Positions 1-8,499 of a stretch of DNA of 64,000 bases are shown here, piece by piece (positions within the stretch are counted from its first letter, which is position 1; each line of letters starts with the position of its first letter). Source of the DNA: Halanaerobium sp041694515 (GTDB lineage: Bacteria > Bacillota > Halanaerobiia > Halanaerobiales > Halanaerobiaceae); assembly GCA_041694515.1 (NCBI GenBank), contig JASMSZ010000054.1, positions 1 to 64,000 on the forward strand, written 5' to 3'. The notes under the pieces were generated by a model. It saw only the letters and a program-made list of their open reading frames with translations. It was not told the origin of the DNA and searched no databases. Position numbers and translations under genes: made by a program.

Positions 1-70
1 ATTTATTTCTAAACTATAACTATATTATACTCTACTATTATTAATTCTTCAATTAACTGGCTTTTCCTCC

Positions 71-100
71 AAAAAAAATAACCCGACCTGGTTGGTCGGG
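71..100 (-). terminator. Rho-independent terminator of hsp20
   Basis: A 7-bp GC-rich stem (CCCGACC with GGTCGGG, 82-88 and 94-100) with a 5-base loop is followed on the minus strand by a run of T residues (71-80). It lies 19 bases past the hsp20 stop codon, where a terminator for that gene is expected. Confidence 0.85.
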
Positions 101-118
101 AAATAAAAACTATTAAAT

Positions 119-559
119 TTAATCAATATCGATTGTCCGTTTTTTAACAGGAGTTTTTTCTTCTTTTGGCAGATGAACTTTTAAGACTCCATCTTCATAT
201 TCTGCCTTAATATCGTCCTGGTTTACATTTTCGAGATAGAAACTACGGGCATATCTGCCCTGTCTTCTCTCACGACGGATATAGTTTTCGTTCTTTTCTT
301 CTTTTTCTTCCTGATGCTCAGCAGAAATCGTTAGATAATCATCATTAATTTCAAGATTAATATCTTCTTTCTGCATGCCGGGCATTTCTGCTTCAATGGT
401 ATATTCCTCATCACTTTCTTTAATGTCAGCTCTAAAACTGCGTCCGGCAAAATCCATCACATCACCAAAGAAATCGGACACCAGATTATTGAATGGATCC
501 TCATCTCTTTCGGTGACATCTCTGCGACTGCGGTTTCTAAATGGTACTAAATCAAACAT
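119..559 (-). CDS. Hsp20/alpha-crystallin family small heat-shock protein
   Basis: A 146-residue ATP-independent holdase that binds unfolding proteins in the cytoplasm and keeps them soluble for refolding chaperones. The alpha-crystallin domain occupies roughly residues 38-130 and ends with the family GVLKVHLPK strand; the short acidic N-terminus and the TPVKKRTIDID tail are normal for bacterial Hsp20. Start is supported by a GGAGGTGG ribosome-binding site 6 bases before ATG. The gene is a single transcription unit with its own promoter and terminator. Function is assigned from family membership; the regulator is not visible as a CIRCE element. Confidence 0.93.
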   Translation of the reverse strand: MFDLVPFRNRSRRDVTERDEDPFNNLVSDFFGDVMDFAGRSFRADIKESDEEYTIEAEMPGMQKEDINLEINDDYLTISAEHQEEKEEKNENYIRRERRQGRYARSFYLENVNQDDIKAEYEDGVLKVHLPKEEKTPVKKRTIDID

Positions 560-612
560 AAAACCACCTCCGAATTTTTATTAAACTTTAGTCTTCATCA
601 CTTTCTATTTAT

Positions 613-641
613 ATTATAAAACTAAAGTCAGGAAAGGTCAA
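613..641 (-). promoter_or_regulatory. Sigma-A-type promoter of hsp20 within an inverted repeat
   Basis: On the minus strand TTGACC (636-641) and TATAAT (613-618) are separated by exactly 17 bases. An inverted repeat ACTTTAGT (585-592) / ACTAAAGT (621-628) spans the start region and the -10 box, a plausible repressor site. It is not the HrcA CIRCE sequence. Confidence 0.75.
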
Positions 642-705
642 AAACTTAAAATGAAAGTCCTGTCTTTATAATTCTTTATATTTTAAATTAGCTCAATAAA
701 ACTCT

Positions 706-1863
706 CTAATTCTTATTTTTTCGACTGATTTCTCTACCTCTTATAAATGTTTTTTGAACTCTAAAACTGTGGTCAAAAAGAACCAGATCTGCCTGATAAC
801 CAGGCTTAATCCTGCCAAGTTTATGATCTAAATTTAACTTGCGGGCTGGATTTAAAGTCACCATTTTAAATATTTCTGGCAGTGATAATTCAGTAACTTC
901 CATTAAATTTCTAACTGCCTGATCTAAGGTTAAAACACTGCCTGCAAGTACTCCTGATTCCAGTCTGGCAGCCCCATCCTTAACTATAACTTTTTGACCA
1001 CCCAATTCGTATTCGCCTTCCTTAAGTCCTACTGCCTCCATCCCATCTGAAACTAAAATTACCTTATCAACACCTTTAGCCTGAATGGTAAAGCGATCAA
1101 CAGCCTGATGATGATGAATTAGATCAACTATCAACTCAACTGCAGCTTCGGAATCTAAGGCAGCCCCGACAAGTCCAGGCTGCCTGTGGTGCAGTCCGGT
1201 CATCGCATTATATAAATGAGTAAAATGATTCATCCCCGCCTGATAGGCCTGCTGAAAATCTTCGTAACTCGCTGCTGAATGACCGGCCGAAGCTGTAATA
1301 TTATTCTGATGCAGCTCTTTAATTAACTCAACTGCCCCCTCTACCTCAGGTGCCAGAGTTACAATTTCTACTACATCATAATAATCTCTTAAAAGCTCTG
1401 GCTCTGGAGCAGCCAGTTCTTCACTATTCTGGGCTCCAATGTATTCAGGACTGATAAATGGGCCTTCCACATGGGTTCCTAAAACCCGGGCTCCGCTGAC
1501 ACCATTTTTTTTAGCCTGACGGATATTTTCTAAAGCTGCATGAATATCAGCTTCGGCCATGGTCATTGTAGTTGGCAGAAAAGAAGTCACACCATGTTCG
1601 GCTAAGATTTCACTGATTTTATTTAGAGCTTCAGGTGAAGCATCCATGGTATCAAATCCACCTCCACCATGGATGTGAGTATCAATCATTCCTGGAGTCA
1701 GATAACCACCTTCAGCATCAATTACCTCCATTTCTGCCTCAGCTTCCAGCTTATAGGAAGCGACCTTTTCTATTTCTGCACTTTCTTCATTAAAAACTAG
1801 AGAACCATTATTTATAACTTTATTTTCGAGAATTATATTCGCTTTTTTTATTAATTTCTTCAT
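706..1863 (-). CDS. nagA: N-acetylglucosamine-6-phosphate deacetylase
   Basis: Removes acetate from GlcNAc-6-phosphate in amino-sugar catabolism and cell-wall recycling. The amidohydrolase metal motif DTHIHG lies near residue 63, with GTHVEGPF, SAGHSA, THLYNAM and SDGMEA further on, all diagnostic of NagA. The 385-residue length is typical. The frame extends 9 bases upstream to a GTG, but that GTG is part of the ribosome-binding site AGAGGTG placed 6 bases before the ATG at 1863, so the ATG is preferred. It follows the Lon-like gene closely and is probably co-transcribed; no nagB is present in the window. Confidence 0.93.
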   Translation of the reverse strand: MKKLIKKANIILENKVINNGSLVFNEESAEIEKVASYKLEAEAEMEVIDAEGGYLTPGMIDTHIHGGGGFDTMDASPEALNKISEILAEHGVTSFLPTTMTMAEADIHAALENIRQAKKNGVSGARVLGTHVEGPFISPEYIGAQNSEELAAPEPELLRDYYDVVEIVTLAPEVEGAVELIKELHQNNITASAGHSAASYEDFQQAYQAGMNHFTHLYNAMTGLHHRQPGLVGAALDSEAAVELIVDLIHHHQAVDRFTIQAKGVDKVILVSDGMEAVGLKEGEYELGGQKVIVKDGAARLESGVLAGSVLTLDQAVRNLMEVTELSLPEIFKMVTLNPARKLNLDHKLGRIKPGYQADLVLFDHSFRVQKTFIRGREISRKNKN

Positions 1864-1893
1864 TTTTTTCACCTCTACTTATAATTCACTTAT

Positions 1894-4311
1894 TTATTCT
1901 TCATCTTCATCAGTTTCTGTATCTGCTTCCTCTTCTTTCTCATTAATATCTGTATAATTTTCGGCTTCCAGTTTGGCAAATTCTTCTAATTTTTCTTTAA
2001 CTGCAGAGTGAATTTCCTCTGCTTCCTGTTTTAACATAATCTCCAATGCCTGATCAATTTCTTCAATACTGTAAAGGTTAAATTTGCCCTCGTCTACTGC
2101 GTCAAGTACTTCCTGATCCAGCATTAAATTATCCAGGTTGCGCCGGGGAATAATCACACCCTGTTCTCCGGTAAGACCTTTGGCCTGACAGACCTTAAAG
2201 AATCCTTCTATCTTTTCATTGACTCCACCAATCGGCTGAACAACACCTTTTTGATTCATCGAGCCTGTAATTGCAATATCCTGTCGGACAGGAATCTCAG
2301 CCAGTGATGAAAGTAAAGCAACTACTTCAGCACAGGTAGCACTATCTCCATCAACCCCGCCATAACTCTGTTCAAAGGCAATAGAAGCTGTTAAACTTAA
2401 GGGAGCATCGTGGGCATATTTACCACCTAAATAACCGGTTAAAATCATAACACCCTTACTGTGAATCCGGCCGCTCATCTTCGCCTCCCGCTCAATATTA
2501 ATTACTCCTTCTTTACCTAAATAACTGCGGGCTGTGATTCGTGCCGGGCGGCCAAATCTATAATTACCTGCCTGATAAACTGAAAGTCCATTAATCTGAC
2601 CTATTTCCTCACCACTGACATCAAGTAAGAGGTGATCACGATCAATCTGCTCCTGAATTTTCTCTTCTAATAAATTGGAGCGTCTTTCTTTTTCATCAAT
2701 CGCTTTTTTAACAGAACTTGCACTGACAACATCTTCATCAAAGCTATCAGACCAGACATCTGATTCAATTAAAATTTCTATAATCTCATTAAATTTAGTT
2801 GAAAGTTTTTCGCGATCTTCTGTCAGCCGGGAGCTGAAATCAATCATTGCCGCTACCGCTCCTGCACTAAACTCTTTTAAACCTTCTCTCTTAATTACTG
2901 AGGAGACAAAATCAGCGAATTTATCTATATTTTTTTTGTTTCTTTCCATTTCTGTATCAAAATCTGCCTTAATTTTGAATAACTCGGAAAACTCTTCATC
3001 AAAATTATAGAGTAAATAATAAATATACGGTGAACCAATCATAATTACCTTCAGATCAAGCTCAACTTCTTCCGGTTTGAGAGTAATAATCGGTATCCTT
3101 CTGTACTGTTCCCCTATATTTTCAACTGTAATCTCCTGGTTAATCAGGGCTCGTTTTAAAGTTTCCCAGCAGAATGGATTTGTCAGCAGATCTTTAGCCT
3201 GAACTATTAAAAACCCACCATCTGCTTTATGCAGGGAACCACTCTTAATCATTGTAAAATTGGTGGTAATTGTACCAAACTGACTCTTACCTTCGATCTT
3301 ACCAAAAAGATTATAATAAGTAGGATTCTTTTCGTAAATTACCGGTGCACCTTCAGTTTTACTGTTATTTACAAAAAGATTTATTTGATAGCGGATGAAG
3401 AAGTTCCCATCATCCTGCTGCTGCATGGCCATTAATGGATTCTGTGCATTCTGATCATCATTCCGGAATTTATCAATATTATCTACAATGTCTTCCTGAA
3501 CCTCTTCTAAATAATCAACTATTTCCTGACTGTCCTCATACTTATCCTGCAGATGATAGATTATTGGCTGGACAACAGAAATCCCTATCTTTTTTTCCAG
3601 GGCTGCCAGCTCAGCCTGAGCTTCCTCTTTAATAGAGCGAATCTTCCTCATAACCTGCGAAATCTCAGTCTGTATTTCCTGGCTCTCACTGCGAATCCTT
3701 TCCTTTTTTTCTTCATCCATATCCTGAAAATTTTCACGGGAAATCGGCTCACCATTTTCATCAATCGGAACAGGTACCATACCCTGAGAGCTGTTCTGCA
3801 GCATAAAACCTCTTTCCCGGGCAGATTCTTCAAATTCCTGCATTACCTTATTTGATTTAGGCTGATATTGATTTAAAATCTCTTTTCTTTCCTGCTCATA
3901 TTCTTCCCCTTCAAATGCCCGGGGAATCTCTTCCTGCAGTTCCTCTATGATTTTTTCCATATCATCTTTTAAGTCTTTACCCATTCCGGCCTGTACCTTC
4001 ATTACTCGAGGCTTTTCCGGCTCGGAAAAATTAAATACATATAATATATCTTTTGGCTGTTCCATCTCTGCCGCTTTTTCTTCTGTCATATTTTCAGCAT
4101 AAGTTGATTTTCCAGTTCCTGATTCTCCTGCCATAAAAATATTATAGCCTTTTTTGCCAACTCTCATTCCAAAATCGAGAGAGTCAGCAGCTCTATTTTG
4201 ACCGATTATTTCTTCATCAATTGCTGAAAGTTCCTCTGTTGTTTTAAAATCCAGTTCTTTTTCATCAAAATTGTAATCTAAATTAGAAATATCAATTTTA
4301 TATTTTTCCAT
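1894..4311 (-). CDS. Lon-like ATP-dependent protease (AAA_32 family)
   Basis: An 805-residue AAA+ serine protease of the LonB/LonC-like group. Walker A AGESGTGKS is at residues 61-69; the middle is a long charged coiled segment (about 190-260); the C-terminal Lon peptidase domain has the Ser-Lys dyad, Ser657 in GDSATCAEV and Lys700 in GGVNEKIEG. It lacks the LON substrate-binding N-domain of classical Lon. The tail is strongly acidic. The start chosen is the ATG at 4311, preceded by AAAGGAG at 8 bases; a longer frame to a TTG at 4335 has no such site. Likely role is cytoplasmic protein quality control; substrates are unknown. Confidence 0.9.
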   Translation of the reverse strand: MEKYKIDISNLDYNFDEKELDFKTTEELSAIDEEIIGQNRAADSLDFGMRVGKKGYNIFMAGESGTGKSTYAENMTEEKAAEMEQPKDILYVFNFSEPEKPRVMKVQAGMGKDLKDDMEKIIEELQEEIPRAFEGEEYEQERKEILNQYQPKSNKVMQEFEESARERGFMLQNSSQGMVPVPIDENGEPISRENFQDMDEEKKERIRSESQEIQTEISQVMRKIRSIKEEAQAELAALEKKIGISVVQPIIYHLQDKYEDSQEIVDYLEEVQEDIVDNIDKFRNDDQNAQNPLMAMQQQDDGNFFIRYQINLFVNNSKTEGAPVIYEKNPTYYNLFGKIEGKSQFGTITTNFTMIKSGSLHKADGGFLIVQAKDLLTNPFCWETLKRALINQEITVENIGEQYRRIPIITLKPEEVELDLKVIMIGSPYIYYLLYNFDEEFSELFKIKADFDTEMERNKKNIDKFADFVSSVIKREGLKEFSAGAVAAMIDFSSRLTEDREKLSTKFNEIIEILIESDVWSDSFDEDVVSASSVKKAIDEKERRSNLLEEKIQEQIDRDHLLLDVSGEEIGQINGLSVYQAGNYRFGRPARITARSYLGKEGVINIEREAKMSGRIHSKGVMILTGYLGGKYAHDAPLSLTASIAFEQSYGGVDGDSATCAEVVALLSSLAEIPVRQDIAITGSMNQKGVVQPIGGVNEKIEGFFKVCQAKGLTGEQGVIIPRRNLDNLMLDQEVLDAVDEGKFNLYSIEEIDQALEIMLKQEAEEIHSAVKEKLEEFAKLEAENYTDINEKEEEADTETDEDEE

Positions 4312-4550
4312 TCCACACACTCCTTTTAGTTTCAATTATTGAAATTTAATTTTATTATCCCAGAAAATTCTGATATATGTCTTACTATATATCTTTCGAC
4401 AAAAAGTAAATATTTCCTGCCTCTAAATATACTGCTTGTTGATTTAGATTAGGAAAAAAATACTAATAACAGTTGAAAACATTTGCTAATTAATATAAAA
4501 TGAAAATAGAGTATGTTATTTTTTTAACAATATCACTGGGGGTTAAAAAA

Positions 4551-5231
4551 ATGGGGAAAGAAATAAATTCTATTCCGGATATAATAATCAGTCGACTGCC
4601 GGTATATTATCAGCATCTAAAAAAACTGCAGGATTCCACTAAAGAATATATCTCATCTGAAGAACTGGCAGAACTAACAGGGTTCAGCAGTTCTTTGATT
4701 CGTAAAGACTTAAGTTATTTTGGTACTTTTGGTCGTAAAAGTTATGGTTATGATATTTTCTGTCTATTTCAGCAGTTAAATATTATTATGGGATTTAATT
4801 ATAAGAAAAAAATTATCATCATTGGGGCGGGTCATCTGGGCCAGGCATTAGCTTACAATAAAGGGTATAGAGAACGAGGATATCAACTGGTTTCAATTTT
4901 TGATAAAAACCCCAAATTAATTGGCCTGGTAATCAATGATATCGAAATTCGGAGTATTAATAATCTGGAAGAATTTATAAAAAATAATAAGATCAATGTG
5001 GCAGCTTTAACAGTTCCCGGAGCTGCTGCTCAAAAAATAACCGACCGCCTGGCAGCGGCCGGAATAAAAGCAATCTGGAATTTTACAGAAGTTCCGTTAC
5101 AGGTGCCAGATGATGTTTTACTGGAAGAACAATTAATTAATGAAGGTCTCTGTAAATTATCAGTTAAGATTAATCAAATTAGGATTAATCATTCTGAGAC
5201 TACAGAAGACTTGAACTGTGGGCAAAAATAA
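4551..5231 (+). CDS. rex: Redox-sensing transcriptional repressor Rex
   Basis: Rex senses the NADH/NAD+ ratio and represses fermentative and other anaerobic genes when NADH is low. The N-terminal winged helix contains IISRLPVYYQHL and LAELTGFSSSLIRKDLSYFG; the Rossmann NAD site is GAGHLGQAL; the C-terminal domain-swap helix follows. At 226 residues it is slightly longer than usual because of a polar tail. The ATG at 4551 has a GGGGG ribosome-binding stretch and gives the family N-terminus; an ATG at 4500 would add 17 unrelated residues. No clear Rex operator (TTGTTAAN4TTAACAA type) was found in the window. Its 3' end overlaps the convergent hydantoinase gene by 32 bases. Confidence 0.93.
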   Translation: MGKEINSIPDIIISRLPVYYQHLKKLQDSTKEYISSEELAELTGFSSSLIRKDLSYFGTFGRKSYGYDIFCLFQQLNIIMGFNYKKKIIIIGAGHLGQALAYNKGYRERGYQLVSIFDKNPKLIGLVINDIEIRSINNLEEFIKNNKINVAALTVPGAAAQKITDRLAAAGIKAIWNFTEVPLQVPDDVLLEEQLINEGLCKLSVKINQIRINHSETTEDLNCGQK

Positions 5232-6588
5232 ATTTACCACTTCCTTTTTCTGCTCTCAGCTGATCATCAAAGATTAACTTTCCTCGTCTAAAAGTCATAA
5301 CCGGATAACCTTTAACTGTAAAATCATTATAAGGACTGTATCCGGCTGCAGAATGTAAATTTTCTGCAGTTAATTTTTTTTCTAGATTTGGATCAAAAAT
5401 GGTCAGATCAGCATCGGTTCCCAACTCCAGGGAACCCTTTTCTGGATAAAGGCCGAATATTTTAGCCGGATTGACCGAGAGCATCTCTACCAGTTCTCTA
5501 ATTGTTATCCTATTATTTCTAACTCCTGAACTATAAAGCAGAGGCAGCATTGTTTCGGTTCCGGGAATTCCCGGCAGGATTTCCAGGCTGGAATCAGACT
5601 GCATTTTTTGTTCTCTATTAAAAGCACAGTGATCAGTTGCTACTACCTGAAACTCCCCTGTACTAAGTCCCTGCCACAATTTTTGATTGTCATATTTATT
5701 TCTCAGTGGTGGAGTCATAAAATAAAGCTGGGCCTCGTCTCTCTTTAAATATGAGTTATCGAGCAGTAAATAATGAGGAGTAGTTTCCGCATAAATTTGG
5801 GCCTTTCTGGATCTTAATTCTCTGACTGCTTCTAAACCTTCTGCCGATGATAAATGGACTATATAGAGCGGCATATCTGCTTTCAGGGCCTCTTTTCCCA
5901 TATCTTTAACAGCTAAAGCTTCCGCAATGCCAGGTCTAATAGCTGGATGGAACTCTGGATCTATTAAGCTTCTTTTGCTGTAAACTTCTTTCAAATCCTC
6001 AATCAGAGCATCATCTTCTGCATGAACCTGAGGCAGAATTTCAATTTCTTTGAGCCGTTTAAAAAGCTCGGACCACTGATCCCGCTCTATCATATAACCG
6101 ACATCTTTGTAGGTGGTAAAAAGTTTGATGCTTGCCAGTCCTAGATCTTTTAGATCAGCTAAGTTTTGGGAAATTTTTTTGTTAAAATCCTGTACAACCT
6201 GATGAAAATTATAATCAATTATGGAACCACTTGCCTCGTTTTTGCGCTCAGCAGCAGAACGCTTAAAGTCTCCATCTTCGGGAAAATCGATATAATCAAT
6301 TACTGTTGTAACTCCACCGGCTGCAGCTGCTATACTTCCCTGATAAAAATCATCTGCAGTTACAGTTCCCCGAGAATGAAGATTATAATGAGTATGAGCA
6401 TCAATGATCCCCGGAAAAATATATTTTCCTTCCAGATCTATGACTTTAAATTCACCTTGTAATTCATCTTCTTTAAAAAAACCTCGTTTTTCTTCTGCGG
6501 CTATTTTGTCTTTCTCAATTAAAAGGTCAGATTTTCTGAGACCTTTATCATCAACTACCTTAGCATTTTTTAATAGAATATTTTTCAC
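5200..6588 (-). CDS. Dihydropyrimidinase/D-hydantoinase family cyclic amidohydrolase
   Basis: A 462-residue zinc amidohydrolase opening a cyclic amide ring (dihydropyrimidine, hydantoin or allantoin). All metal ligands are visible: His65 and His67 (DAHTHYN), the lysine to be carboxylated at 155 (ASIKLFTTYK), His189 (QVHAEDD), His245 (YIVHLSS) and Asp319 (VATDHCAF). GTG start with a GAGGGG ribosome-binding site. It lies 17 bases after the end of the broken tungstate ATPase gene and may be co-transcribed with it. Exact substrate cannot be told from sequence; no preT/preA or allantoin genes are adjacent. Confidence 0.85.
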   Translation of the reverse strand: MKNILLKNAKVVDDKGLRKSDLLIEKDKIAAEEKRGFFKEDELQGEFKVIDLEGKYIFPGIIDAHTHYNLHSRGTVTADDFYQGSIAAAAGGVTTVIDYIDFPEDGDFKRSAAERKNEASGSIIDYNFHQVVQDFNKKISQNLADLKDLGLASIKLFTTYKDVGYMIERDQWSELFKRLKEIEILPQVHAEDDALIEDLKEVYSKRSLIDPEFHPAIRPGIAEALAVKDMGKEALKADMPLYIVHLSSAEGLEAVRELRSRKAQIYAETTPHYLLLDNSYLKRDEAQLYFMTPPLRNKYDNQKLWQGLSTGEFQVVATDHCAFNREQKMQSDSSLEILPGIPGTETMLPLLYSSGVRNNRITIRELVEMLSVNPAKIFGLYPEKGSLELGTDADLTIFDPNLEKKLTAENLHSAAGYSPYNDFTVKGYPVMTFRRGKLIFDDQLRAEKGSGKFIFAHSSSLL

Positions 6589-6605
6589 TATTTCTCACCC
6601 CTCTA

Positions 6606-7321
6606 CTATACTAATTCTATTATCGGAGCTTCAATTCCTGCACCAAATAATTGAAAGTTAAAATTATTAACTGCTTTACTTGTTTCCACTTTTCCCCGGT
6701 GCAGCAGAGTTATGTAATCAGCTAATTTTTTATCTGTCTTCTGTCATGACTGACCATGACAACTGTCATCTCAGCTGTTACTAAATCAGCAAAATGAGAG
6801 TTAAAAAAATGGATGCTTTCTTCATCAAGGTTTGTTGTCACTTCATCTACAAATAAAACTTCTGGCTCAGTAATTAAAGCTCTGGCAATTGAAGCTTTTT
6901 GTCTTTCTCCACCCGAAAGAGTATGGGCAGACTGATGCAGTAAATTTTCAATTTCAAGTTTTTTAGCTATTTCTTTAACCTTCCTATCTACTAATTTTGG
7001 GCTGCAGTCACGAAGTTTTAAGGGCAGAGCAATGTTATAATACACATTACCTCGATAAAGATAGGGATCCTGCCAGATTACAGAAAATTTGCGCCTCAGT
7101 TTTAAATTCTGCTCTTCTTTATTAATGTTCCGACTCTTATAATAAAACTGTCCTCTGTAATCCTGATTAACCAGACTTAAAATATTTAAAAGAGTTGTCT
7201 TTCCACTTCCATTACCACCAATTATAAAGTTGAATTTATTTTTTAAGACTACAAAATTATCAATATCCAGAATAGTTTTATCTCTGCAGACCTTTTTACG
7301 GATAAAATAACTGCTTATCAT
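6606..7321 (-). pseudogene. Frameshifted ABC-transporter ATPase of tungstate type (TupC-like)
   Basis: The intact frame (7321-6722, 199 residues) shows Walker A GGNGSGKTT, Q-loop VIWQDPY, signature LSGGERQKAS, Walker B VLFVDEVTT and H-loop VSHDRR, then stops. The next frame continues without a gap as ADYITLLHRGKVETSKAV and on to a stop at 6606-6608, the normal end of such ATPases (about 238 residues). One extra A in the A6 run at 6726-6731 restores the full frame, so this is a one-base deletion, a sequencing error or slippage site. The N-terminus also looks short: only about four residues precede the first beta strand, and the start overlaps the tupA end by 26 bases. Catalytic motifs are all before the shift, so partial function is possible. 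Confidence 0.75.
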
Positions 7322-8090
7322 ATTTTATATAATTATTTATTAAATTCTGACCCTGCTGAGAAGTTACATAACCCACAAATGCCATAGCCAGCTGATAGTT
7401 TACATGAGTATGATAGGCTGGGTTAATGGGAATAATTCCATAAGGATTAAAAAGAGCCGGATCTCCACTATTAACTATTTCCAGCTCAATATCACCACTA
7501 TAGGCTAGATATGTGCCTCGATCAGCTAAAATATATGCCTGCTGTTCATTTGCCATATTAATACTAGGGCCCATGCCCTGACCGCTTTCTAAATACCAGC
7601 TGCCCGCAGGAGTTATTCCGGCACTATCCCAGAGTGATAATTCTTTTTTATTGGTTCCAGAATTATCACCACGAGATACAAATTCTACCTCTGCTGCAGC
7701 AATTTTTTCTAAGGCCTCAGCAGCAGTCTCTGTTTCTTTAATTCCCGCTGGATCAGCAGGAGGTCCTAAAATAACAAAGTCATTATACATTACATCTCTT
7801 CTATTTACTCCATAACCATTAGCAACAAACTTATCTTCAGCTTCTCTGGCATGAACAAAAATAATATCTGCATCACCATTGCGTCCAAGTTCAATTGCCG
7901 CTCCAGTCCCTACCGCAACTACATCAACCCGCACATTAAATTTTTCTTCAAAAGGCGGCAGCAGCTCATCCAGTAAGCCTGAGTTTTCAGTACTGGTGGT
8001 GGCCATTGTTAAAACTTCCTGGGCGGCTGCAGCTGAACTAAAAATCAGTGTAAAAACTAATATTGTAAAAATAATCTTTTTAATTGACAT
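7296..8090 (-). CDS. tupA: Tungstate-binding protein of an ABC transporter (TupA-like)
   Basis: A 264-residue extracytoplasmic anion-binding protein. A signal peptide (residues 1-23, cleavage near AAAQE) is followed by the TupA start motif LTMATTSTENSGLL, then VGTGAAIELGRNGDADIIFVHA, FVSRGDNSGTNKKE and the anion-binding C-terminal lobe ending in QLFYP, as in complete family members. Start has an AAGGGGG ribosome-binding site. It sits directly behind a molybdenum/tungsten-cofactor riboswitch, supporting tungstate or molybdate as ligand. The expected permease gene (tupB) between it and the ATPase is missing. Confidence 0.88.
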   Translation of the reverse strand: MSIKKIIFTILVFTLIFSSAAAAQEVLTMATTSTENSGLLDELLPPFEEKFNVRVDVVAVGTGAAIELGRNGDADIIFVHAREAEDKFVANGYGVNRRDVMYNDFVILGPPADPAGIKETETAAEALEKIAAAEVEFVSRGDNSGTNKKELSLWDSAGITPAGSWYLESGQGMGPSINMANEQQAYILADRGTYLAYSGDIELEIVNSGDPALFNPYGIIPINPAYHTHVNYQLAMAFVGYVTSQQGQNLINNYIKYDKQLFYP

Positions 8091-8186
8091 AGTAATCCCC
8101 CTTATTTATAGTTTAGCTCTTCTTTCTATTTTCTGTTTTGTGTTAAATTTTAGATAGATCAGCTAAAAGTATGCTCAATAAAAAAT

Positions 8187-8213
8187 AAACTTCCGGCAGA
8201 CACCGGAAGTTTT
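8187..8213 (-). terminator. Intrinsic terminator in the tupA leader (riboswitch expression platform)
   Basis: Perfect 10-bp stem AAACTTCCGG / CCGGAAGTTT with a 6-base loop, followed on the minus strand by a T-rich tract. It lies between the riboswitch aptamer and the tupA start, so it can end transcription before the gene when the ligand is bound. Confidence 0.85.
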
Positions 8214-8244
8214 AAGGCGGATTAACACTAATGCAATCCATTTG

Positions 8245-8350
8245 ATCACTCCTTTCCATTCCGGGAGGCCTAAATGTTTCCCTTTAGACCCTATCGGTGC
8301 AGCAAGCATTACTTAAAAGTTTTAGCTTAAATGCACTCGGAGTTGTGTGA
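8245..8350 (-). ncRNA. Molybdenum/tungsten cofactor (Moco/Tuco-type) riboswitch
   Basis: The minus-strand RNA has the features I associate with the MOCO RNA motif: P1 made by ACTCC (8339-8343) with GGAGT (8248-8252), the CTCCGAG segment, a GTGCA/TGCAC stem with a variable hairpin, the ACCGATAGGG junction, a CTAAA/TTTAG stem with GGGAAACA, and the conserved 3' part GGCCTCCCGGAATGGAAAGG. It lies between a promoter and a terminator upstream of tupA. Position before a tungstate gene and the known biology of the motif fit; assignment rests on remembered consensus and needs a covariance search. Confidence 0.72.
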
Positions 8351-8364
8351 CAATTCTTACATTA

Positions 8365-8393
8365 ATGATATTCATATTTATGTTTTTTGTCAA
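8365..8393 (-). promoter_or_regulatory. Promoter of the riboswitch-tupA transcript
   Basis: Minus-strand TTGACA (8388-8393) and TATCAT (8365-8370) with a 17-base spacer. Transcription would start close to the 5' side of the aptamer. Confidence 0.75.
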
Positions 8394-8499
8394 GCAGATT
8401 AAACTTTAATTCTCTATATTTCTTTAACCATTGACATACTCCCTGCCAATTAAGATGAGCGAGGCTTTCCTGGCTAAATTCGGTAATTTTGTTTAAATC
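8394..8499. other. Non-coding stretch between tupA promoter and the glucosidase gene
   Basis: About 105 bases with no gene. The segment 8433-8480 (TTGACATACTCCCTGCC, then GAGCGAGG) resembles the right-end hairpin of IS200/IS605-type elements, but no transposase frame is attached, so it is at most a remnant. Together with the leader elements it makes up the 409-base gap 8091-8499. Confidence 0.3.

Noticed and set aside
8433..8480. IS200/IS605 right-end-like sequence as an active element or guide RNA
   Set aside because: No TnpA or TnpB coding sequence is present, and the hairpin is imperfect; kept only as a low-confidence remnant.
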